Of a DNA stretch of 64,000 nucleotides, positions 58,001 through 64,000 are shown piece after piece. The notes under the pieces are model-generated. The model saw nothing but the letters and a program-made list of their open reading frames with translations. It had not been told where the DNA came from and ran no database searches. The DNA is taken from positions 8,038,785-8,102,784 of the forward strand of contig NC_092651.1 of NCBI RefSeq assembly GCF_032118995.1. Reading direction: 5' to 3'. Source of the DNA: Asterias amurensis (lineage: Eukaryota > Echinodermata > Asteroidea > Forcipulatida > Asteriidae). The translations under genes and the position numbers were made by a program. Every line of letters begins with the position of its first letter. Position 1 is the first letter of the stretch.

Positions 58001-61000
58001 ACTTACCAGGTAAATTTCCATTGTTTACGTAGTTCTGAGCATGCACACATTACCAAGAACAATGGATTTTGCCTGGTAAGTCTGCTGCCACCAAGCGTCC
58101 TGAAAGTCTCCCATTAACCGACTCCGCGGCAGTACAGTTAATAACGATCCACTAAAAGCTAAAGTAGTAGTCCAAGCCAATTTTCTATACCTTCCGCCCA
58201 CTCCTCGAACAATCCGAAAATCTACTCTGCGGTAGTAGAATATAAAGCAGGACAGTTCTCTAAAGAACAAAATCTACCTGGCAAGTAGATACACACATGG
58301 TGTTACTGCGAACCAAATATACATACATGTGTATATTGATATGATTCAAGCAATGCTTTGATTAACATTAAATCTCATAGTACAGGCAACAAGTCTTTTT
58401 CCACAGCCAGCCCAAGGGAATGAAAATAAACTCCCCGTTCACATCAGAGATTCTCCTTCCATACAGACATTAAGAAAACCTCTTAAAACTTTCCTCCTTT
58501 CTATTTCTGTCTAGCTTCTATTTAGGCTCTAGGTTTCTGTGAAGTGCTTTGATCTTGTTAAAAGTGCTATATAAATACTCAATATTATTATTATTTATAC
58601 AAACAGAATCAACCCGTACGAAAGGAACAATGCATAATAATATGATGCTGGGTTCTTATATAGTGCTTTATCACACCCCTTAGGGGCATATCAAAGTGCT
58701 CAGTAATTTGTTTTTTTCTGCAAGGTATGTGGAGCTACGTTTTGAATTATGAGACCTACTCCTTTTACATAAATTTGTAGCACCATTAAATGGTTTTACA
58801 AGGTGATGTGGTGCAATATGCTGCCGATCAAACTAGTACCACACTTTTCGTTAAGTGCACTGGGTTCTTTTTGTTGTGCATTGCACAACACACGGTACCT
58901 ATGGATTTACGTTCCATTTGAAGGACACAGCATTAATGGTTTATTGACTTGCTTAAGGACACGGGTGCCCAGACTGGATTCGAACCCCCACTCTGCTGAT
59001 CAGAACCACCAGAGCTTGAGTCTGGTGCTCTTATCTGCTCCGCCAAAACACACCACAGACCACAGTATATCCAAGTGATCATGGTTTGCTTACATTCTCA
59101 GCAGCTCTTTGAAGATCTTCAATTTTCTGCTCATTTCGGGCCTTTTCACCAAGATGGCCGTCAGTAGAAATCTAAACGCCAACAAAACACAAAGAAAAGC
59201 ATGACTTGATGCCTTTTGTAGATCAAGTTTTCGACAATGAAATAAATCCTTGTGAATGAATATGTATGTAATATAAACTACCTGCAGAAGTTTCAGCTCA
59301 AATATTTCTCATCAAATACGACATTTCAGAGAGAAATATTTCACGGGATGTTTTTCTACTATCATCATCATTAAACCGTATCAGTTTAATGTAAATCTGT
59401 GATCTTAACGATTTTGTTTCTTACCAATTCTGTAATGTTCCTTTAAAACATGAGTCGGAGGAGAGGAAGCATTTTGGACTAACTAACCTTTAACCTCTCT
59501 CTGAGACTGTCCCTTTCAGTGACCATTCGTCTTAGATCCGCTAGTGCCTCGTCCCTCTCTAGTTCAACCCGTTGTAGAATGGACTGAGCTACGACTGAGG
59601 CACGAGATGACTTGGGTGACTTGACAAGCTCTCGTCTCAGTCTCTGTAGTTCACCATTGGCCTGAAAAATCATCATGGACAAATTTATATCATTCACTTA
59701 AAGGCAGTGGACACTATTGGTAATTACTCAAAATAATTATTAGCATAAAACCTTACTTGGTAATGAGTAATGGGGAGAGGTTGATGTTATAAAACATTGT
59801 AAGAAACTGCTCCCTCTAAATTAATGTAGTTTCTGAAAACAAGTAATTTAATACGAATTTGATTTCGAAATCTCCGCATTTAGATTTTGGGGTCTTGAAA
59901 TCAAGCATCTGAAAGCGCACAACTCCGTGTGACAAGGGTGTCTGTTCTTTCATTATTATCTCGCAACTCCGACATCCAATTGAGCTCAAATATTCACAGG
60001 TTTGTTATTTTATGCACATGTTGAGATACACCAAGTGAGAAGACTGGTCTTTGACTACTACCAATAGTGTTCGGTGTCTTTAATGTTTAATGCAAGTACA
60101 ACGTGGCTTAGCAAACAGTATTGGAAATTACTTTTTAAAAGGCTTGTGATACCTTTTGTAGATCACGTTTTTGGCCATGACATGAATTCCCACTCACTGT
60201 GAATCAAGTTGCATGTAAGCTACCTCACCGGTAGAAGTTTCAGCTTCATTAGTTGTCTTGTTTTTGAGTAAAAGGGATGAAGGGTGAAAATGTTTCTAGG
60301 TCGCATAAATTCTTTTTGTGAACATGGTGAAATTGTTTTACTCATTTCACAAAAACTACTGACTAAGCAAGTAATATTTTACAGGCATGCAACTGCCCGA
60401 TGAAAAAAAAAGAGGAAACTTTTCGAGACCCACAATGGTACCCTAAAAAGTGTTGAGGTTTTTTATGCTCTTAGGTTCATTGTTAGCATGTAAGACAAAG
60501 TGGAGTGTTTTATACAACTAAAATAACATGGAAAAAACACCTTGCCTATGTATGCACCGTAATTCGAAGGTGGCAAAGCATTGGGAGTTGATTAAGTTGA
60601 GGAAAACTAACTATTGTTGTCCAGGTAATTATGAAATTTGCATAAAATTATTATCCCCCCCCAAAAAAAAAAAAAAAATAGAAAGAAAAAAAATAAATAA
60701 AGTAAAAATCATTTTTTTTGGGGGGGGGGAGAATAATAATTTTATGCAAATTTCATAACTACCTGGGAAACAATAGTTACTTTTCCTCAACTTAATCAAC
60801 TCCCGATGCTGTGCCACCTTACAATGGTCGGTGCGAGCCACTTGTCCCCGCTTGCCGTCGTTAAATCTCCCTCTTGCACACCACACAATATGCCATTCCT
60901 GGCTTGTCCACTTTCCGGACGGTTTCGGAGAGCAGTTTACCGTCTACGTCTTTTTTTTTCCTAACCAGAACCACTTCCAGGTAGTTTTTACTCCTTTATC

Positions 61001-63947
61001 TATGGCTTTAATTTGGCCAGGTACCACTCGGTCCCGCTCTAAAATATAATTTCTTTTGGATGTCATTTTGACGGACGTTTGAAGATGCGACTGTTTCCTA
61101 ACGCAATGTGAGACAAGCACACAGTATACATGTACGTTTGGTAACTAACTCACACACACACACACATAGTACATGTACAATACGTGTATACTATTGCAAA
61201 ATAGCCGGACCAGACGAAGACATGACCTTAGACTCATTTCAAGGCTGTATAATAACTTGGTTTAGCACACAACTCGCCCGCGCCACGGGGTGCGTTCCAC
61301 TGTTCCAGATTTTTCGATCGTAAACACGGCTATTAATGACCGCACGCAGTGTGTAAACGTATGCATTGCTTGCTGTTGGCTTTAGATTGACCATGCAGTA
61401 GAATGGATTGCGTACCGAGGCAGAGGCCAGACCATGCGTTACGATGCATTGTTGTATTTGTCTTAAGATCGCGCTAACCGCGGAATGTCTTTTTTTAGCG
61501 CTAATCATATTTTTAAAAACGCGGAATTCCGCGGAAACGCGGAAGAGTTGCATGTCTGATTTTAAGGGAAGCTTTCTACCATCATTATCATTGAATCGTG
61601 TAAGTTTAATGCAAATTATTTGTGTTTTGTGTCATACAAAAAGTACCCATACCCTTTAATGCAAGTATAACGTGGCTAATGCAAATAGTATTGGAAACTC
61701 TTTTTTTAAAACAAAGTTATTTTTCTCATTGGAAAAACATTCATATTTTTTACTTGACTGTCAAACTATACTTGGTGCTTTTTCATTCTTGCAAGAGAGA
61801 AACATAAAGCCACTTTGCATGCATTGTAAATGTAGCCCTTACCTGCTCATAAAGAATATTAGTCTTGTCCCTCTCGCTTGTTAAGACTTTAACATTGGCT
61901 TGAATCTGTAATAAACAAAATGGAAGTCAGTTGTGAATTAAACAATTTCAACCTGAGCATTTTCAAACTCAGTTAATCACCGAGTAAATCCTATACATAT
62001 TTGTTTTTCCCTTTTTCATATAGACGATGTGACCTATGTTTACATTCAAACCACCCTCTGTTGACAAAACACTGTATACGTCATGTTTCGCCGAGCAAAA
62101 AGAGGCAGAGTCATGGTAAGATTGCATACACTTTCTAGCTGGCTGCCAAAACACAAAGGTTTTGCCCAGCGGTATGCGCGCGAATCATGTTATGGTTTTC
62201 AAGTGACGTCAGAGGTCACATCGTCTATACACCATCGTATATCATTTAAAGTTCTTCTTTTGACTTAGAAAATTCTCCATGGTCAAGCCCCTATAACATT
62301 ATCTTTCAGATTTGATTTCCTTGCGTTGTTCTAGTTCTTTAAGACCTCTTTGATCACCATCAACCTTGCAGTTATTAACTGTTGAAATTGGTACTGTTAC
62401 AAGATATGGTGACCGAGCCTTTTCAGTAATTACCCCGTATCCCTTAGAACAAATTACCAGCGCATATTCATAATGCTCAATCCCTTGATCAGTTTAAGAC
62501 CTTGCTGAAAACGCACTCTTTCTATTCATGATTGATAATCTACACAGGCTCAGTTGTGAGTCGGTCAAATGAGGTGCATGCCATCTTATTTCTTGTATGT
62601 TTGATCTTATGCCTGATTATTACTATTTTACGTGTATGATTTATTGAAAAAAGTTCAGATTTATAATTTGTGTGTTCGTTGTAAGATTTGTTTGGTAATT
62701 ATTTTGTAGACAGGAAATGGTGCATTTAGAAACAACCGTATTAAAGGCAATGTACATGTTTGGTAATTACTCAAAATAATACAGCATAAGACCTATTACT
62801 TGGTAATGAGCAATGGAGAGCTGTTGATAGTATACGTTGTTAAACATTGTGAGAAACAGCTCCCGTTGAAGTAACATAGTTTTTGAGAAAGAGGTTACTT
62901 CTCACTAAAATAATAACTTCTGACAGAAGCCTTGCTGAAAGCACGTTTGTACAACAAGTGTGTTTTTTCTTTCATCATTATCTTGCAACGTCAATGACAA
63001 ATTGAGTTAACATTTTCACAGGCTTGTTATTTTATGCATATGTTGGGATACACCAAGTGATAATCCATTTTAAGCGCCAAATAATTGTTAAGTGTATTAC
63101 TATTATTAATGTTTTTGGTCAATTATAACTGTAAACAACAGAAGTTAAAGGCTGGAAGCTCTTGGAATGTTTTAGGATACGTACCTCTGCAAGATGTCTC
63201 TCAAACTTATCAAGGAGCGACTGCAGCTCATCCCTTTCCCTTCTCAATTTGATTATCTCAGTTTCCTCAGCAACCGTCTTTAAGACAGAGAAAATATTGA
63301 GATGGTCAGGGTTAGTGTTGAAACTGATTAGCAATACACCAAACAATGAATTTTTTGAAATTCCTTTCTAGCTATAACTCTAATCAAAATAAAGCAACAA
63401 CGGTTTCAAATTAAGATTTGAAACTGTAAATAATAATAGTAATATCATTTAGCTGTTTTTATAGCGCTTTACACACCCAAAAGGGTGTCTCAAAGTACTT
63501 CCAACATTAGTACCCCATTCTGAGTATACAGCCTGTGTAACAAGTATGCGCTACTAAGCTAAATCAATCACAAGAACAGTCTCTGCCCTAACAGGTACCC
63601 ATTTACCCCTGGGTGGAGAGAAGCAATAATTTAAGTGTCTTGCTCAGGGACATAAGTGTCACGACCGGGACTCAAACATTAAACTCTGCTGAAGAGAAAA
63701 AACAGAGCTTGACTTCGGTGCTGTTATCCGCTCAGTCATGACACCCTACAACAAATTTCCTTTTTATAAGGCTGTACATTATTAAGAACTTATATTAAAG
63801 GTAGTATACCCTGTCTCTTGTGGGTGGAGATACTGTGGTTTTCTTGGGGCTGATGGATGAACGAGCTCTTAGCATCTCATATTCCTTCTTGTAGTAATTC
63901 TTCTCATCTTCAAGAACACGCATTATAGCCTCATAGTGGGAAGAAGA
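45563..63947 (-). CDS. CEP135: CEP135 (Bld10) centrosomal protein, C-terminal ~793 residues, 15 exons; 5' end outside window
   Basis: Fifteen minus-strand exons join in frame: 63947-63810, 63277-63185, 61905-61843, 59661-59488, 59171-59094, 57850-57699, 56978-56863, 56251-56041, 53812-53644, 52842-52732, 51795-51610, 49830-49621, 48744-48542, 47738-47634, 45935-45563. All start after AG and end before GT, and the phases agree at every junction. The product is almost entirely heptad-rich coiled coil followed by a Ser/Arg/Pro-rich tail. It tracks the C-terminal two thirds of vertebrate CEP135 as I remember it, block by block, for example VDEKTEKIA, SLRRQLD, ENRRIQEDLATM and RDLCIKLE. Known of the family: CEP135 sits in the cartwheel pinhead, links SAS-6 to the centriole wall and is needed for centriole assembly. 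Human CEP135 is about 1,140 residues, so roughly 350-400 N-terminal residues lie past the right edge. The identity is secure; the exact borders are by eye. Confidence 0.93.
46014..46335. mobile_element. GGTAACACCATGTG family, one-sided copy
   Basis: Left arm GCGGTAACACCATGTGTGTA, then CTGTCTTGCTTTATATTTTA. Runs to AGTCATCGTCAGGAGACTGA without a right arm. Confidence 0.78.
46570..46946 (+). mobile_element. family-2 TTAA MITE, complete, CEP135 last intron
   Basis: TTAA at 46,570 and 46,943. The left end is AGGGAAGGTACACGTTTGG and the right end CCAATAGTGTACCTTCCCT. This copy pairs a family-2 left end with a family-1-like internal right side, linking the two families. Confidence 0.9.
47015..47605 (+). 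mobile_element. LINE 3' end, split by a TTAA MITE
   Basis: TGCTCCATTTCTTTGGAATA and the following 60 bp match 54,029-54,092. The tail resumes at 47,456 (TCTCTGTTAAAAACTCA) and ends with the AAGGCGCTTTACAAATG-type terminus. Confidence 0.82.
47082..47455 (-). mobile_element. family-1 TTAA MITE inserted in a LINE tail
   Basis: TTAA at 47,082 and 47,452 flank AGACACTGGACACTATTGG and CCAATAGTGTCCACTGCCT. The uninterrupted LINE sequence, with a single TTAA at this point, is present near 54,089, so the target duplication is visible directly. Confidence 0.93.
47634..47738 (-). CDS. CEP135: CEP135 exon, 34 codons with split codons
   Basis: Acceptor TTTGTAG and donor GTGAGT. Contains LEADLEKVRRQLTSERFEK, matching the last coiled-coil block of vertebrate CEP135 (ALKRQISTERYERE). 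A LINE tail (+ strand) ends just downstream. Confidence 0.9.
48085..48535 (+). mobile_element. LINE 3' end
   Basis: The translated remnant FHWLLFSQRIIFKLMLIVHK corresponds to the LHWLPI...FKLL...YKAL motif at the end of many LINE ORF2 proteins. Ends GGGATGTGCGCATTACAAGT and an ATT tail. Confidence 0.75.
48542..48744 (-). CDS. CEP135: CEP135 exon, 67 codons plus 2 nt
   Basis: The acceptor is TTTTACAG. Of two overlapping GT choices the donor GTAAGT at 48,541 is picked because it keeps the frame into the next exon. Contains VRNLETLLSNNREKEFQ, matching vertebrate VKNLESLLATNRDKEFH. Confidence 0.92.
49621..49830 (-). CDS. CEP135: CEP135 exon, 70 codons
   Basis: Phase 0, acceptor TTCTTAG, donor GTACTT. 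Contains AYELQVSSLTRSLANMEE and VRDLCIKLENTKEVMSRQL, matching vertebrate LRELCIKLDSGKDIMTQQL. Confidence 0.92.
49878..50085. mobile_element. GGTAACACCATGTG family, left arm
   Basis: Begins with CATTGCATGGTGAGGTATCA, the outer sequence also seen at 42,930-42,955, then GCGGTAACACCATGTGTGTA. Truncated after about 200 bp. Confidence 0.75.
50090..50345 (+). mobile_element. SINE 3' body
   Basis: ACTTATCGAAAAGAGAAGGG to CAGCGCCTTGAGTACTTTGT matches 52,495-52,690 closely. The head is missing. Confidence 0.75.
50465..50851 (-). mobile_element. family-1 TTAA MITE, complete, CEP135 intron
   Basis: Left AGGCAGTGGACACTATTGG after TTGA and right CCAATAGTGTCCACTGCCT before TTAA. The full central hairpin with GAGACCTCAAG and TGAGTTCTC is present. 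Confidence 0.88.
51610..51795 (-). CDS. CEP135: CEP135 exon, 62 codons
   Basis: Phase 0, acceptor CTTGCAG, donor GTAAAA. Contains ENRDLLENYRSATTEAQRWE and MKRLREKLLLLERDVQQ (vertebrate RHLRERVELLEKEIQ). An (ATT)n microsatellite abuts the donor side. Confidence 0.92.
51961..52063 (+). repeat. (AAT)n microsatellite
   Basis: About 30 uninterrupted AAT/ATA units lie directly at the end of a SINE tail. A shorter (ATT)n is at 51,578-51,606 next to a CEP135 exon. Confidence 0.97.
52064..52705. mobile_element. two SINE parts in opposite orientation
   Basis: 52,064-52,200 matches the tail of the 58,640 SINE (GGTGCAATATGCTGCC). 52,380-52,705 is a plus-strand body (TTAAGCAAGACACTTAACCA, GGGACGTAAAGC) ending GCGCTATATAAG. 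Confidence 0.7.
52732..52842 (-). CDS. CEP135: CEP135 exon, 37 codons
   Basis: Phase 0, acceptor CAAAACAG, donor GTAGGA. Contains HELEEAIEERENLK and YIAEVARIEDLLAAK, matching vertebrate YITEVSRWESLMAAK. Confidence 0.9.
52863..53228 (-). mobile_element. family-2 TTAA MITE, CEP135 intron
   Basis: Left end AGGCACTGTACACTATTGG, core AGACTTCTAGCTTGAAGT, right end CCAAACGTGTACCTTCCCT before TTAA. It lies 20 bp from the 52,732-52,842 exon. Confidence 0.88.
53644..53812 (-). CDS. CEP135: CEP135 exon, 56 codons plus split codon
   Basis: Acceptor CATTACAG and donor GTACCA. Contains REVRSLRRQLDSSRDEL and ENRRIQEDLATMTRENQ, nearly identical to the vertebrate family. A truncated LINE 3' end abuts the exon from 53,813. 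Confidence 0.93.
53813..54655 (+). mobile_element. LINE 3' end, split by a ~400-bp insert
   Basis: Decayed ORF2 C-terminus: LHWLPVMFQTCCKILLLTF, then PFLWNSHPVHIHQ, then LRYLLKTH, typical of L2/CR1-type LINEs. The 3' tail continues at 54,520 after an unrelated insert (about 54,117-54,520) and ends in an ATT-rich tail. Confidence 0.8.
55080..55931. mobile_element. hAT-like non-autonomous element, 852 bp, perfect 8-bp flanking duplication
   Basis: TIRs TAAGCTTGGGC and GCCCAAGCTTA are perfect for 11 bp and continue imperfectly through GGTTCC. The 8-bp GCTTGTAC is duplicated at 55,072-55,079 and 55,932-55,939. No transposase is seen. Subterminal regions are dense in GGTTCCG and CGGAACC motifs. 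The centre is rich in CTGTACATGC repeats. Confidence 0.9.
56041..56251 (-). CDS. CEP135: CEP135 exon, 69 codons with split codons
   Basis: Acceptor GTTTAG and donor GTAAGT. Contains REKDTLQNVVDEKTEKIAG, one of the best conserved CEP135 stretches (vertebrate DFLQETVDEKTEKIANL). Confidence 0.92.
56549..56850 (+). mobile_element. tRNA-derived SINE
   Basis: The head 56,549-56,624 has an A box (TGGTCGAGCGG), a B box (GGTTCGAATCC) and pairing acceptor arms GTCATGG and TCATGAC. A body with CACCCAGGGGTATAAATGGG follows, and the tail ends GCGCTATATATGAAC. The Pol III promoter boxes look intact. Confidence 0.82.
56863..56978 (-). CDS. CEP135: CEP135 exon, 38 codons with split codons at both ends
   Basis: Acceptor ATTCACAG and donor GTAAGG. 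Contains SLDDYQRRLNQRSGELQAAE, clearly matching vertebrate SVDDYQHRLSIKRGELESAQ. The tRNA-derived SINE at 56,549-56,850 ends just beside this exon. Confidence 0.9.
57699..57850 (-). CDS. CEP135: CEP135 exon, 50 codons plus 2 nt
   Basis: The acceptor is CCCCTATAG and the donor is GTGAAA. The exon ends with two bases of an Arg codon completed by the next exon. The coiled coil includes LQSRVMSFQAMISTLEEQV. SINE-like debris lies immediately downstream (about 57,555-57,690). Confidence 0.85.
57930..58345. mobile_element. GGTAACACCATGTG family copy carrying a nested hairpin MITE
   Basis: Minus-orientation copy: GGCAAGTAGATACACACATG then GTGTTACTGCG on the right, CTCCTGACGATGACCGAGCA on the left. 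Split at 57,966-58,115. Confidence 0.8.
57966..58115. mobile_element. short hairpin MITE (GGCAGCAGACTTAC family), nested
   Basis: Arms GGGAGACTTTGAGGCGCTAG and its complement, plus GGCAGCAGACTTACCAGG. It splits a larger element of the GCGGTAACACCATGTG family (57,930-58,345). The unsplit sequence is visible at about 46,285-46,295. Confidence 0.85.
58375..58600 (+). mobile_element. LINE 3' end
   Basis: Ends with GTGAAGTGCTTTGATCTTGT, then TAAAAGTGCTATATAAAT and an ATT tail. The short upstream coding remnant is frameshifted. Confidence 0.6.
58640..59065 (-). mobile_element. second tRNA-headed SINE family
   Basis: The B-box complement GGATTCGAACC is at about 58,977. The body GGTGCAATATGCTGCC and the tail TATAGTGCTTTATCACACCC end in a gene-free stretch between two CEP135 exons. 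Confidence 0.75.
59094..59171 (-). CDS. CEP135: CEP135 exon, 26 codons
   Basis: Acceptor GTTTAG and donor GTAAGC, phase 0. Coiled-coil sequence GEKARNEQKIEDLQRAAEN lies in the position of the vertebrate SELEKTIEHL segment. Conservation is weaker than in the neighbours. Confidence 0.82.
59285..59446 (+). mobile_element. family-D MITE, right end
   Basis: The right half is conserved (TATTTCTCATCAAATACGAC, CCAATTCTGTAATGTTCCT) and TTAA is at 59,443. The left half is lost. It lies between two CEP135 exons. Confidence 0.8.
59488..59661 (-). CDS. CEP135: CEP135 exon, 58 codons
   Basis: Phase 0. Contains LRRELVKSPKSSRASV, a short serine-rich break in the coil, and then LADLRRMVTERDSLRERL, matching vertebrate LSDLRRIMAEKEALREKL. 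Confidence 0.9.
59698..60083 (+). mobile_element. family-1 TTAA MITE, complete, CEP135 intron
   Basis: TTAA at 59,698 and 60,080. The left end is AGGCAGTGGACACTATTGG and the right end CCAATAGTGTTCGGTGTCT. It starts about 36 bp from a CEP135 exon. Confidence 0.9.
60548..60838. repeat. inverted repeat with ~115-bp arms in CEP135 intron
   Basis: GTAATTATGAAATTTGCATA and TTTTATGCAAATTTCATAAC, plus TTGATTAAGTTGAGGAAAA and TTTCCTCAACTTAATCAA, form two arms. They flank a purine-rich loop of C7, a long A run and G10 (60,654-60,730). Confidence 0.88.
61563..61659 (+). mobile_element. family-C MITE, right end
   Basis: GGGAAGCTTTCTACCATCAT matches the 7,199 region of the complete copy, and the right terminus ACAAAAAGTACCCATACCCT precedes TTAA. 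Confidence 0.72.
61843..61905 (-). CDS. CEP135: CEP135 micro-exon, 21 codons
   Basis: The acceptor is TTATTACAG and the donor GTAAGG, phase 0. It reads IQANVKVLTSERDKTNILY, equivalent to vertebrate IQSNVKLLTAERDK. It sits alone, 1.3 kb from the previous exon and 2.2 kb from the next. Confidence 0.9.
62430..62690 (+). mobile_element. LINE 3' end, decayed
   Basis: TCAGTTTAAGACCTTGCTGA with the following AAACGCACTCTTTC resembles the FKTLLKTHSF end of ORF2. Poorly preserved. Confidence 0.45.
62741..63062 (+). mobile_element. family-2 TTAA MITE lacking its right terminus
   Basis: TTAA at 62,741 is followed by AGGCAATGTACATGTTTGG. The family runs to ATACACCAAGTGATAA and then breaks off before the right inverted repeat. 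Confidence 0.82.
63185..63277 (-). CDS. CEP135: CEP135 exon, 31 codons
   Basis: Phase 0 at both ends, with acceptor CTTAAAG and donor GTACGT. Contains RRERDELQSLLDKFERHL, the counterpart of the vertebrate RERDELQRMLERFEKY block; a clear coiled coil. Confidence 0.9.
63425..63748 (-). mobile_element. tRNA-derived SINE, same family, minus strand
   Basis: The complement of the A box (CCGCTCAGTCA) lies at about 63,729 and of the B box (GGGACTCAAAC) at about 63,667. The body TACCCATTTACCCCTGGGTG matches the SINE at 56,549. Confidence 0.8.
63810..63947 (-). CDS. CEP135: CEP135 exon (first visible), 46 codons
   Basis: Phase 0 at both ends. The acceptor is CACACAG and the donor GTATAC. Contains DEKNYYKKEYEMLRAR, matching the conserved EERDYYKKELE block, then a Ser/Thr/Pro linker (SPKKTTVSPPTRD). 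Confidence 0.85.
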
Positions 63948-64000
63948 CTGTGTGCACAAATAGGATTCTTATTATTTAATTCGGCATTAAAATAAATAAA

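Larger units (their letters stand above)
60084..61842. other. CEP135 intron with no further exon
   Basis: Apart from the inverted repeat at 60,548 and the MITE end at 61,563, no additional coiled-coil exon is visible. The exons on either side join in frame. Confidence 0.6.

Overview
The window is eukaryotic genomic DNA: genes are broken into phase-consistent exons with GT/AG borders, introns are long, and most of the sequence is mobile-element debris. The gene content (a CEP135 orthologue, a secreted VWC protein, a THAP relic) and the mix of LINEs, tRNA-derived SINEs and TTAA-flanked MITEs suggest a marine deuterostome invertebrate, probably an echinoderm. That placement is inference; no species marker was seen.

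Layout. About 1-5,730 and 15,740-20,870 are two direct copies of one duplicated block. The left copy carries a dead LINE and the right copy carries a ~1.86-kb terminal-inverted-repeat (TIR) element; each lacks the other's insertion. Between them, on the minus strand, lie four exons (14,671 down to 7,816) of an unnamed secreted protein with two VWC domains. Its first visible intron holds a 1.5-kb minisatellite of 53-bp units. A THAP-domain gene relic with frameshifts occupies 21,778-24,039 (+). From 24 to 36 kb I see no secure gene, only fold-back repeats, a large palindrome at 35.04 kb and an unassigned open frame near 27 kb.

At 43,745-36,102 (minus) eight phase-compatible exons give an acidic, Glu/Lys-rich protein of at least about 574 residues that I cannot name. 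From 63,947 to 45,563 (minus) fifteen exons encode about 793 C-terminal residues of CEP135 (Bld10), the coiled-coil protein of the centriole cartwheel. Every exon junction keeps frame. The 5' part of that gene lies beyond the right edge.

Mobile DNA is the main theme. At least six short-repeat families end in TTAA followed by AGG. Two natural experiments inside the window (a LINE tail with and without the insert, and one element nested in a sister copy) support a TTAA target duplication. Also present are two hAT-like elements with 8-bp flanking duplications, several hairpin MITEs, tRNA-headed SINEs and 3' ends of several LINEs. The visible genes are not obviously functionally related. Exon borders were placed by eye from frame, splice motifs and remembered family sequence, without transcript support.
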